From positions 310,001 through 374,000 of the forward strand of contig NZ_CP007151.1 of assembly GCF_000830985.1 (NCBI RefSeq): a stretch of DNA of 64,000 bases, given 5' to 3'. Below are positions 41,697 through 49,899 of this stretch, in pieces. How positions within the stretch are numbered: position 1 is the first letter of the stretch; each line of letters starts with the position of its first letter. Source of the DNA: Marinobacter similis. Lineage in GTDB: Bacteria > Pseudomonadota > Gammaproteobacteria > Pseudomonadales > Oleiphilaceae. Below the pieces are notes generated by a model. That model was not told the origin of the DNA. It was given only the letters and a program-made list of their open reading frames with translations, and did not search any database. Made by a program: the position numbers and the translations under genes.

Positions 41697-43635
41697 ATGA
41701 AAACCAGTGTCATTAGCTCGGCTGTCTTAGCCTCACTCCTCACCGCGTGCGGTGGTGGGTCCAGTAATTCCGCAAGCAACACCGCTCCCCGCGAGCAGAT
41801 CAATACAGAGCCGAAAGATGTTGTTGAGGCAGTTGCGCGCGGAGCTGAACGCTTTGATGGCGCGGCACCCACCGTGGACGATCTGGGTCCATACCAAATC
41901 GCCGGGCCTATTGATTATCGTTATGCGCCTTTGGAGGTTACCTCCCGGATTGATGATGACGGTCGCCGTACTGAGACCTTTGAGGTCGATGTCGCGGGTG
42001 TTATCCATTTTCCCGCTTTGGCAGATGGAGCTGTGGCTCCAGAGGCCGGATTCCCCGTGGTTTTGTTTCAACACGGTCGCCACTCTACCTGTTCCACAAC
42101 AGGCAACGAGAACGGTAGTGAGTCTTCCGGAACCGACTGTCAGGCCGATGGCCTCGAGCCTATTCGTTCAGACAAGGGCTATGACTACATAGCTGAAAAC
42201 ATGGCGAGTCATGGCTATGTCGTCTTGTCGGTGGACGCCAATGATATCAATGCTCAGGATGGTGGAAGCTCTAATGATGCGGGTATCACCGCACGAGCCG
42301 AGTTGCTTTTGCATCATTTGGATATTGTTCGTGATATCGCCAGCAACCCGGATTCCGCTTTTCGGTTCGACCAACAGGGTAGTGATTTCAGCGCCCTATT
42401 CGGAGTAACAGACATTAACCGAGTGGGTTGATGGGGCACTCTCGAGGAGGTAACGCTGTTGCCAAGGCAGTCTCTTACAATCGGGACTTTGCCATCAATA
42501 ATCGTAATAACGGTGAGGAGTCGTTCACCAGAATCCACGACATTCGAGGCGTATTTTCGCTAGCTCCGACCGATTTCGATCAGGAAGCTCCGACCAATAC
42601 AGCGTGGGTGACACTATCTCCATACTGCGACGGCGATGTAGCTAATCCGCACGGAATCTATATGTACGATAACCTGCGTTACAACCCGGACAATGTTGAC
42701 GGTGCGCAATTCATGATCACGTCCATTGGCGCAAACCATAATTATTACAACAGCTTTTGGTTCAATGATGATGCGACACTGAATGGTTTTGATCCTTACT
42801 GCTCGGAGGCATCACCGATTGAAGGGCGTTATGCGCGTGAAGACCAGGAGCGGCATGGCGAATTTCTCATTGCGTCTTTTTTGCGTCTATTCGTAGGCGG
42901 TGAAACGCAGTTTGCCGGATACTGGGGTGGAAAGGAGCGCTTGCCAGAAAGTGCTTGCCCGATAGGTGTAGAAACCTGTGATGAGCTTATTCACTTATCG
43001 TTTCAGCAACCAAAGGACTCGATCATTGTCGTGGATGACACTCTAGACGCGTCCTCTCTTGAGCAGAACAACCTTGAAAATGCCAACAGTTCCGGAGCGA
43101 CCGACGTTCTTTTCTGGTGCAGCCCGAGCTTCGGTGGTGGCTGGATAGTCGAGACGATATTGCCGATGGCAATCTGGATCGTTGCATTTCGCCCGCGACG
43201 ATTTCTGGGGCGCCCCAGATTTCGCTTGGGTATCTGGGTGCTTCGGCTAACGTTTCTTTTGTGCTCTCAGAAACGGGGTTGGATGTAAGTGAAATGGATT
43301 TCTTTAGCTTGCGCGTGGGCGTTAGCACAACCCCGGACAATGTGCTGGGTCAGGATTTCACCTTGGTGCTAAGTGATGCCAACGGCACGTCCGTTAGCCT
43401 GCTTGCCAGCGACTACAGTGACGCACTTTATGCGCCCCCTGGCTTGCCCGTCTCAGCGAGAGATACCGGAGGCAAGACTATAAACAATATGGTGCCTTTC
43501 CGACTGGACGCGCTTCCGATCTTCGACAGTGAGCTAGATCTGACAAGCCTTGTTCGAGCAGAACTTCGTTTCGACCAGCTCCCAGCAGGGAGTCTTCAAT
43601 TTACCGATGTGATGTTCCAAAAGGTTGAGTTTTAA
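41697..43635 (+). CDS. Predicted secreted alpha/beta-hydrolase lipoprotein (two frameshifts)
   Basis: ATG 41697 follows AGGAA and opens a lipoprotein signal with lipobox LLTAC then GGGSSN, so it should be surface- or periplasm-anchored. A hydrolase domain follows: oxyanion-type LFQHGRHSTC, IAENMASHGYVVLSVDAND and the nucleophile elbow GLMGHSRGGNAV (catalytic Ser). Beyond about residue 440 lies a beta-rich C-terminal region (ISLGYLGASANVSFVLSETG) of unknown role. Single T losses near 42427-42430 and 43106 break the frame. Repaired length is 646 aa. Chlorophyllase/PAF-acetylhydrolase-like esterase is the nearest type I know; the substrate is unknown. Base composition is visibly AT-richer than its neighbours. 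Confidence 0.7.
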
Positions 43636-43660
43636 GCGCGTAGGTTTCTGACTTTAATTT

Positions 43661-43697
43661 ACCCGGCAACCGCCGTTTTTCCCTGCGGCTGCCGGGT
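43661..43697. terminator. Inverted repeat between the hydrolase gene and hemH
   Basis: ACCCGGCA-A-CCGC ... GCGG-C-TGCCGGGT: arms of 8 and 4 bp interrupted by a single mismatch, with an 11-nt loop rich in T. It lies between convergent genes, but there is no T tract after the stem on either strand, so termination is only a guess. Confidence 0.4.
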
Positions 43698-43758
43698 CAT
43701 CTCACCCAATTCCAATGCGCTTGTCTCTTTCCGGATTGGCCCCCTTCCGCCAAAGGAG

Positions 43759-44871
43759 TTAGGTGAAGTCTCTGCCAGGAAACGTCGCCTCTTTGCGCTC
43801 ATCCGCCAATCTCTGACGTTCTACCAGCTCGTCGGCATCATTCTTCGGCACTTGCCAGCCTTGCAGATTCTCCTCGATTAGCTGCACCAGCGCCTCGACG
43901 TGACCTGGCGTGGCATTCAGTGCAGGAATGTAGCTGAAGGCTTTGCCGCCGTTCTCCATGAAGTACTCACGGTTTTCCTCATCAATTTCTTCCACGGTTT
44001 CCAGGCAGTCGGACGAAAAGCCGGGGCAGAACACGTCGATCGAGTGCACGCCTTTACCCGGCAGAGATTTCAGCGTTTCATCGGTATAGGGCTTCAGCCA
44101 CTCCTCCCGGCCAAATCGGGACTGGAAGGTGGTGAGGTAATCTTCTTTGCTAAGGCCCAGGCGCTCAGCAAGGAGGCGAGAGGTCTTATGGCACTCGCAG
44201 TGGTACGGGTCGCCCTTCAACAGGTATTTCAGGGGCACGCCATGATAGGACAGGACCAGCTTGTCGTTGCGGCCATGTTTGGCCCAGTGCGCCTCAATGT
44301 GCCTCGCCATGGCTTCGATGTAAGGCGGATAATCCGGGTAGTGCGAGACAAACCGGAAATCCGGCAGCCAACGGCGCTTGGCGAAATCCTTGGCGACAGC
44401 ATCGAAGGTTGAAGCTGAGGTTGAAGCCGAGTACTGCGGGTACAGGGGTAGCACCAGCAGCTTGCGCACACCCTGTTCCTGCATTTCATCCAACACCTTG
44501 GAGATTGCCGGGTTGCCGTAGCGCATGGCAAACCCTACCACCACATTAGGGCCATACTTCTGTTTCAGGGCCTCTCGGATGCCTTCCGCTTGCTTTGCCG
44601 TGTGGGTTAGAAGGGGAGAGCCTTCCGGTTGCCAAACGCCCGCGTAGGCCTTTGCACTGCGCTTGGGGCGAATCCTCAGAATGACACCGTGCAGAATTAG
44701 CCACCACAGCGGGCGGGGCAGTTCAACAACGCGCGGATCTGAGAGGAATTCAGCCAGATAGCGTCGAAGTGCGGACGGGGTCGGTGCGTCCGGGGTGCCC
44801 AGGTTAGTAACAAGCACACCAAGCCGCTCCGGCTGACTGTGGCTGAAGTTCTCAGAGCCTTTGAACTGCAT
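43759..44871 (-). CDS. hemH: Ferrochelatase
   Basis: Inserts ferrous iron into protoporphyrin IX, the last step of heme synthesis. Motifs: LGVLVTNLGTPDAPTPSALRR, VGFAMRYGNPAIS, the catalytic His in LVLSYHGVPLKYL, and the C-terminal VFCPGFSSDCLETVEEID with the Glu pair. Cysteines in YHCECHK and FCPGFSSDC may be the [2Fe-2S] ligands known in some bacterial ferrochelatases, but I could not confirm spacing. 370 aa, ATG 44871, frame intact. The TIGR01244 gene lies 41 bp upstream on the same strand. Confidence 0.94.
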   Translation of the reverse strand: MQFKGSENFSHSQPERLGVLVTNLGTPDAPTPSALRRYLAEFLSDPRVVELPRPLWWLILHGVILRIRPKRSAKAYAGVWQPEGSPLLTHTAKQAEGIREALKQKYGPNVVVGFAMRYGNPAISKVLDEMQEQGVRKLLVLPLYPQYSASTSASTFDAVAKDFAKRRWLPDFRFVSHYPDYPPYIEAMARHIEAHWAKHGRNDKLVLSYHGVPLKYLLKGDPYHCECHKTSRLLAERLGLSKEDYLTTFQSRFGREEWLKPYTDETLKSLPGKGVHSIDVFCPGFSSDCLETVEEIDEENREYFMENGGKAFSYIPALNATPGHVEALVQLIEENLQGWQVPKNDADELVERQRLADERKEATFPGRDFT

Positions 44872-44912
44872 AGGTAATTCCTGATTGGTCGTGTGGCTAG
44901 TGGCAGATCCGA

Positions 44913-45344
44913 CTATTTATTGAGGCCGGCTTGCTGGGCCATACGGGGTGCCAGTCCACTAATGTCGTAGCCCGCGTTGCGAGCTTTGGCGACAATCTCT
45001 TGGGCTGACGAATCGCGCGCCGCACTCAATGCCCAGAGCACGGTGCAGCGGGTTCCCGATCGGCAAAAGGCCAATACGGGTTTGCCCGCCTCGCGGATCA
45101 TTGGCGCGAACTGGTCGATGTCGTCATCGGTAATGTGTCCGGATTCCACCGGCATATAGACCCAGCTGAGTCCATGCTCCTGTGCGGCTGCTTCGAGGTC
45201 GGCCATGGCCGGCTGGCCAAATTCTTCCTGGTCTGGGCGATTGGCAACCAGTGTTTTGTAACCGAGTCTGGCGATCTCGGCGACGTCATTCGCAGTGATT
45301 TGCGGTGCCACTGAGATAGTGTCATCAATCTTTCTGATATCCAT
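44913..45344 (-). CDS. TIGR01244 family sulfur transferase (Blh-type phosphatase-fold domain)
   Basis: A dual-specificity-phosphatase-like fold recruited to sulfur chemistry; family members form the N-terminal part of Blh persulfide dioxygenases. The active-site loop is LAFCRSGTRCTVLW with C94 and R99, i.e. C-x4-R, one residue shorter than the C-x5-R of true phosphatases, plus a second Cys (C100). 143 aa, ATG 45344, frame intact. The two YeeE/YedE genes lie upstream on the same strand; the combination resembles sulfide-detoxification modules, though no BigR-type regulator or persulfide dioxygenase is present here. Confidence 0.85.
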   Translation of the reverse strand: MDIRKIDDTISVAPQITANDVAEIARLGYKTLVANRPDQEEFGQPAMADLEAAAQEHGLSWVYMPVESGHITDDDIDQFAPMIREAGKPVLAFCRSGTRCTVLWALSAARDSSAQEIVAKARNAGYDISGLAPRMAQQAGLNK

Positions 45345-45441
45345 AGATTACTGCCTCCGAAAACGCTGTTGGATCTAACTCTATGATCGCACAGACCACT
45401 GTGGGTGTCAGAACGGTCGGGTATCAAGTTAGTAGAATTGA

Positions 45442-45865
45442 TCAGGTTTTTACCCGCTGTCGTTCGATCAGCTCAAACACAGCCATACCTGCGACCATGG
45501 ATACGACGAAAACCACCGCTTTGATCTCACCGGCGCCCAAGGCCACCAGTCCCGGTCCAGCAGAAGCCGGCAATTCCCCAGCCAACACCAAAACTGAGAC
45601 CGCCGACGATCAGGCGCTTGTCGATGTGGGTGCTGGTCGGAATTTTCATTGAAAAGCCGAGAAAAGACAGCGTCCGCCGGCGCGCAACCGCGAAGGCAAC
45701 GACACCGACGATAATGGCGCCGGCCATAACCAAGGCCAGAGACGGGTCCCAAAGCCCGGCAATATCCAGAAATCCGAGTACTTTTTCAGGGTTGGCCATG
45801 CCAGAAATGATCAGTCCGAAACCGAAGATCAGCCCGGCGAACAACGAAGCAAGGTTGTATTTCAT
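45442..45865 (-). CDS. YeeE/YedE family half-transporter 2 (one frameshift)
   Basis: Membrane protein of the PmpA/PmpB half-size class, thought to carry thiosulfate or sulfur compounds. MKYNLASLFAGLIFGFGLIISGMANPEKVLGFLD contains the family SGMxxPxKV motif; the second half has VGGLSFGVGWGIAGFCPGPG with the conserved Cys-Pro-Gly. Two bases are missing near nt 45560 (CCC read as C), after which the frame reads LVALGAGEIKAVVFVVSMV to the stop at 45442. Repaired length is 141 aa. It starts four bases after its partner. Confidence 0.85.
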
Positions 45866-45869
45866 GGTG

Positions 45870-46306
45870 TCAGGCTCCGAGTAGGTGGCGAATGATGTAA
45901 ACGGTGATGAAGCCGGCAGCCATAAAGCTCAGCGTTGCTACCAGTGATCGAAGGGATAGGCGCGAAAGCCCACACACGCCATGACCGCTGGTGCAGCCCG
46001 AGCCGTAACGGGTGCCCACACCCACCAGCAGGCCCGCGATAATAAGGCTGGGATAACCCGCGTTGATCTCAATGGGCGGCAGGTCAGCCACCATAAGCCA
46101 GGCTAAGGGAGCACCAATCAGTCCGGCCATGAAGCAAGCCGCCAGACAATGTCGCCGCGAGAGGGCGAGAGAAGTCCGCCTAAAATGCCGCTAATACCAG
46201 CAATTCGGCCATTCAGCAGTAGGAACAGGGCAGCAGCGAGGCCAATCAGCAGGCCGCCCGCCAAGGCCGTCCAGGGCGTAAAGTCGCTCCAGGCAACGTC
46301 GATCAT
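45870..46306 (-). CDS. YeeE/YedE family half-transporter 1 (one frameshift)
   Basis: Partner half of the transporter. ATG 46306 gives [43 protein letters not shown] and, after the break, the family signature [21 protein letters not shown] with the conserved cysteines. One T is missing near nt 46132-46137 ([18 protein letters not shown] expected). Repaired length is 145 aa. The pair would be functionally equivalent to one full-length YeeE. Confidence 0.86.
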
Positions 46307-46652
46307 TGGGAGTCTCCAGGGAATGAGAAATGAGCTTTCGAAAATCAGCTGTAAAGGCGGGAGATACTAGCAAAAAAAGCCCGGCGTGTGGGCCGGGCAG
46401 AGGCGTGCGAGTAGTATCCATGAAAGACTTCCAGACAAACCGGCGTCAGCAGGGACGTCGGTATAGGGAAGTATTGTCTATATTTTAAACACTTCAAGCC
46501 GCAGCCTATTTCGTTTGAAAACATTTTTTCATATGGAATGCCTGTTTATACTGCGGCCTGTTCCGGTGCGGCTTTCAGGCGCACTGAAATTGGGTTCGGG
46601 GTGTAATATACTGGGTATCCATCGTAATTTTTTTATCCCCTGAGGTTTAAGC
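46307..46652. other. Intergenic region between YeeE/YedE and phasin genes
   Basis: 346 bp divergent control region with no convincing gene. It holds one minus-strand terminator-like hairpin (46371-46398). An AT-rich block lies near 46475-46555 (TATTTTAAACAC, ACATTTTTTCATATG), a -10-like TAATAT at 46604-46609 that could serve the phasin gene, and T7 at 46628-46634 just before the phasin Shine-Dalgarno (TGAGG). Confidence 0.6.
46371..46398 (-). terminator. Orphan minus-strand terminator upstream of YeeE/YedE
   Basis: On the minus strand GCCCGGC-CACACG-type loop-GCCGGGC is followed by T7, a classic intrinsic terminator. No minus-strand gene lies upstream of it for almost 700 bp (the next ends at 47094), and the phasin gene in between is on the other strand. 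It may be a transcription attenuator in the leader of the transporter operon or the end of an unrecognised short RNA. Confidence 0.75.
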
Positions 46653-47063
46653 ATGTCTGACGAGAACGACAAAAAGCCGGAGAACGATCCGCAACTGGCC
46701 GCAAAGATCAAGGGTTCTGCGCGCCAGATCTGGCTGGCCGGCCTCGGGGCTTACACCAAGGCCGAGGAAGACACCGGTAAATTCTTTGAGCGGCTGGTTC
46801 AAGAGGGCGAACAGCTTGAGAACAAAACCCGTGGTGTCGTAGAAAAGCAGATCAAGACGGTGGAAGACCGGGTGGGCGGAGTTCGCGAACGCGCTACAGG
46901 AACCTGGGATAAACTCGAGACCCTGTTCGATGAGCGGGTGTCAGGTGCTTTGCGTCGCTTGGGGATTCATCGTCGTGAAGAAATTGAGGCGCTGGAACAC
47001 CGTATTACGGCACTCGAAGCGGAGTTGAACCGTTTGCGTGGCGACCGTGACGAGGAAGAGTGA
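46653..47063 (+). CDS. Phasin family protein (PhaI/PhaF-type)
   Basis: Small amphipathic protein expected to coat polyhydroxyalkanoate granules. IKGSARQIWLAGLGAYTKAEEDTGKFFERLVQEGE is the characteristic phasin N-terminal helix motif; the rest is a long charged helix with a heptad C-terminal part (EEIEALEHRITALEAELNRL). It lacks the Lys/Ala/Pro histone-like tail of PhaF. 136 aa, frame intact. A PhaD-like TetR regulator lies convergently 30 bp downstream. Confidence 0.87.
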   Translation: MSDENDKKPENDPQLAAKIKGSARQIWLAGLGAYTKAEEDTGKFFERLVQEGEQLENKTRGVVEKQIKTVEDRVGGVRERATGTWDKLETLFDERVSGALRRLGIHRREEIEALEHRITALEAELNRLRGDRDEEE

Positions 47064-47093
47064 TTTAGTGGGCTATAGCCGTAGCTATAGTTA

Positions 47094-47723
47094 TTATAGA
47101 TAGTCGCGACTAGCCAGGCGGGCATGGGCCTGCTCGTCTGGAGCCAGATACGGAATCATCAGATGCATCATCTGGTATACGCCACGGCCCGGATCCACCT
47201 TTTCCCTGTTGTCCAGATGGGAGAGGGTGTCAAAACTGCTCCAATAACATGCAGTTAGGGTGAGCTGTTCACACAGCGAGTCAAGTTGCTCAGCCTCAAT
47301 GTCCATCTTCTCCTGACGCCGGAAGCTTTCACAGATCACCCGGAACGCAGCGGTCTTCTTTTTCAGTAGTCGTTTAAAGCGTACCTGCAACTGATCATAG
47401 CGGGACAGGATATTGACCAGGTCCTGATAGATAAAACGATACCGCGCAACGGCCTCAAACAGCAGGTGCAGGAAAAAGCTCTGCTGGTCCAGGCTGATGT
47501 CAACGTCTTCTGGTACCGCCAGCAGGTCCAGCATTTCCTCTTCGAAATGGCCAAACAGCTCCTCGACGATATCCCCCTTACTCTTGAAGTGGTAGTAAAG
47601 GTTGCCCGGACTGATGTCCATCTCATCGGAGATCAGCAGGGTCGTCACGTTGGGCTCCCCGACACTGTTGAACAGTGCCAGGCTGGTGTCGAGGATGCGA
47701 TCGCGTGTCTTTATTTTGGCCAT
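47094..47723 (-). CDS. TetR family transcriptional regulator, PhaD-like
   Basis: N-terminal helix-turn-helix KTRDRILDTSLALFNSVGEPNVTTLLISDEMDISPGNLYYHF, where ISPGNLYYHFKSK is the recognition helix region as in Pseudomonas PhaD, the activator of the PHA cluster. The C-terminal ligand domain is helical (FLHLLFEAVARYRFIYQDL) with the PhaD-like RYRFxYQDL. 209 aa, frame intact. Its neighbour is a phasin gene, which supports PHA control. PHA synthase genes are not in the window. Confidence 0.82.
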   Translation of the reverse strand: MAKIKTRDRILDTSLALFNSVGEPNVTTLLISDEMDISPGNLYYHFKSKGDIVEELFGHFEEEMLDLLAVPEDVDISLDQQSFFLHLLFEAVARYRFIYQDLVNILSRYDQLQVRFKRLLKKKTAAFRVICESFRRQEKMDIEAEQLDSLCEQLTLTACYWSSFDTLSHLDNREKVDPGRGVYQMMHLMIPYLAPDEQAHARLASRDYL

Positions 47724-47741
47724 GTTGCGGACAATCCGGTC

Positions 47742-48554
47742 CTAGAGTTCGATGCTTGCCCATACGGGGCAGTGATCCGAGGGGCGTTCCATTCCGCGGA
47801 TGTCATAGGATACGCCAGCCTTTGTGGCCTTGGGCAACAAGCTATCACTGGCCATGATCAGGTCGATGCGGAGCCCCCGTCGGGGTTCACGCTCAAAGCC
47901 TTTGCTGCGGTAATCAAACCAGCTGAAGGTGTCAGCCTCATCCGGATGCAGGTGCCGGAACACATCGGTATAGCCGCGAGCCTGAACTTGACCCAGCCAC
48001 TCCCGTTCTTCAGGCAGAAAGCTGCACTTGCCGGTTCTGAGCCAGCGCTTGGCGTTGTCAGCGCCGATCCCAATGTCCTTGTCCGTTGGCGAGATGTTCA
48101 TGTCGCCCATCACCACAACGTGGCCATCTTGTTGCTTAAGCTCGTCCAGAAAAGCCATCAGGTCGGCGTAGAACTTCTCTTTCGCCGGGAACTTGACCGG
48201 GTGGTCCCGGCTTTCGCCCTGGGGAAAGTAGCCGTTTATAACGGTGAGGCGCTCACCGTTCACAGTGAAGCGTCCAGTGATTAAGCGTCGTTGGGAGTCT
48301 TCATCGTCTGACGAATAGCCCTTGATGACCTCGTCAGGCTCGATCCGGGACAGTAGGGCCACGCCATAATGGGTTTTCTGGCCATGGAAATGCACGTGGT
48401 AGCCCAGCTCGCGGATGGCCTCCACGGGAAACTCCTCGTCCCGAACCTTGGTCTCCTGAAGGCCGATAAAGTCGGGGTTCAGGCTCGCGATCACCGCTTC
48501 AAGCTGGTGCAGGCGAGTGCGGATACTGTTGACGTTAAACGACACGAACATCAT
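47742..48554 (-). CDS. xthA: Exodeoxyribonuclease III / AP endonuclease
   Basis: Base-excision-repair AP endonuclease with 3'-5' exonuclease and 3'-phosphatase activity. FVSFNVNSIRTRLHQLEAVI (Asn), LQETKVRDEEFP (catalytic Glu), VINGYFPQGES (Tyr), VVMGDMNISPTDKDIG (Asp/Asn), FSWFDYRS and the final SDHCPVW (Asp-His) cover the active site. ATG 48554 with GGAGA ten bases upstream is preferred over GTG 48560 or ATG 48551; 270 aa. Frame intact. It lies 18 bp before the start of the TetR gene on the same strand. Confidence 0.95.
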   Translation of the reverse strand: MMFVSFNVNSIRTRLHQLEAVIASLNPDFIGLQETKVRDEEFPVEAIRELGYHVHFHGQKTHYGVALLSRIEPDEVIKGYSSDDEDSQRRLITGRFTVNGERLTVINGYFPQGESRDHPVKFPAKEKFYADLMAFLDELKQQDGHVVVMGDMNISPTDKDIGIGADNAKRWLRTGKCSFLPEEREWLGQVQARGYTDVFRHLHPDEADTFSWFDYRSKGFEREPRRGLRIDLIMASDSLLPKATKAGVSYDIRGMERPSDHCPVWASIEL

Positions 48555-48635
48555 GGGCACTGGGTCTCCGGCGTTGGTTCCGCCCGGAGTTTAACACATT
48601 GAATGCCGGGGTATTCCTTGGCTCAGGCGACAGTC

Positions 48636-49382
48636 TTATGGAGTGAGAGCGCAATCCGGGTATTTTTCGACCGCATAACGGATGTGTGCAGTGTGGTTGG
48701 TGTCGAGGTTTTTCCGAATGTTGGTGAGGCCATAATAGTCGGTCAGGGCGCCGTCGGCGTTGTAACCCAGAATGATCGGTTCCACGAGAAACCGCAGCAC
48801 GATGCCAGTAGGGCGGATTTGCAGTACATGATCAGACGCTACTCTGGAACTCTCTACTGACTCCAAGACAAAGGCGTAATGTTCGCCCCGCGTTGGCGCC
48901 AGGAACCGAAAGTCCACCGGTTCGCCATTTATGACTTCGCCCCAGTGCTGCCGAACAAGGGTGTCGAAACCAGCGTCCACGACTACATCCTGATTGTAAG
49001 CGACATCATAGCTCTTAAGCTCTCCGTCAGGTTTTTGCCATTCAATAGACAAGGTGTCGGGGGAGGGGTATTGAATCGAGAGCGATTCGCTGAAATCAGG
49101 CTGGAGAAACTCGACGGTCGGGCGGATGACCGAACCCGGATAGGCTAAATCCTTTGAGGCGAAGGTTTCATCCGCCTCTGGGCGGTAATAGCCAATCTGA
49201 TGGTCCTGGGGCCGGAACACGCCCTCCTGGCAAGAGCCAGATACCCGGTGTTTCTCCTGATAAAGGATTTCCCCGGTTTCGGTTTTTGCCGTACCAGTGA
49301 ACTTCATGTCGGCCGCCAGCACAGGCATGACAGCCAAGGAGACCATTGAGCAGATCAGTGCCGTGATGGGGGTCCTGCTCAT
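48636..49382 (-). CDS. DUF6134-like periplasmic protein, last gene of the lipid operon
   Basis: ATG 49382 (MSRTPITALICSMVSLAVMP) opens a Sec signal peptide cleaved near VLAADM; the upstream extension in the open frame is non-homologous. The mature protein is beta-rich with no catalytic motif I recognise (ILYQEKHRVSGSC, VDFRFLAPTRGEHYAF, GIVLRFLVEPIILGYN). Its start overlaps the DUF2878 stop by 4 bp (ATGA), so it is the distal member of the eight-gene operon. 248 aa. Proteins of this type usually accompany CFA-like and DUF1365 genes; function unknown. Confidence 0.72.
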   Translation of the reverse strand: MSRTPITALICSMVSLAVMPVLAADMKFTGTAKTETGEILYQEKHRVSGSCQEGVFRPQDHQIGYYRPEADETFASKDLAYPGSVIRPTVEFLQPDFSESLSIQYPSPDTLSIEWQKPDGELKSYDVAYNQDVVVDAGFDTLVRQHWGEVINGEPVDFRFLAPTRGEHYAFVLESVESSRVASDHVLQIRPTGIVLRFLVEPIILGYNADGALTDYYGLTNIRKNLDTNHTAHIRYAVEKYPDCALTP

Positions 49383-49899
49383 GGCTGAAGCTCCGGATAC
49401 AGTGAATTTCTCAAGAACAGCAACAGTGGGAACACCACCAGCCAGCCGACCGCAGGGCAATCAGCGACGGAATCAGTGCAGGCAATGTGACCGCACCGAG
49501 CTGGGCCGCAGACCAGTAGGCAAACGGCCCCGCCATCGGCGCCAGCACGAAGGGTAGCCAAGTTTTCCGGCCGATCCAGCTCAGGGAATGGTTCAGGGTG
49601 GTCATGAAAATGGCCCAGATTGCCACCAGCCAAGGCGGAGTCAAAAACACTTCACCGTCCACACTCGCCAAAATGCCGGTACGGAACCACAGTAAGTCCA
49701 GCGCGGCCCCGAGGACCGTGCCCAGGCCAATGAACTGGAGCTCGCTCATGCGCTTTTGGCTGACCAGCACAAAGTGCAGCACCAGAAATGCCAGTACCAG
49801 CCCGGCCGCTGCCAGGCCCGGATACAGAACACAGATCAGCCAGCCGGTTTGGAAAACGACAAAGTTCAGGACATTGCGGACGGTTTCGGAGCGGATCAT
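49379..49899 (-). CDS. DUF2878 family membrane protein (one frameshift)
   Basis: Four to five membrane helices: VLNFVVFQTGWLICVLYPGL, AGLVLAFLVLHFVLV, LQFIGLGTVLGAALDLLWF, WLVAIWAIFMTTLNHSL. FNFVVFQxGW and the NHSLSW region are typical of DUF2878. One G is missing near nt 49453 (IALAVGWLVVFPLLLFLRNS expected). Repaired length is 173 aa. ATG 49899 overlaps the cfa stop (ATGA), and its stop overlaps the DUF6134 start. Function unknown; it travels with CFA-like genes in many gammaproteobacteria. Confidence 0.82.

Noticed and set aside
41210..41700. Integrative element at tRNA-Ser
   Set aside because: No integrase gene, no attachment-site repeat and no phage-like genes could be found by eye; just the compositional hint was kept.
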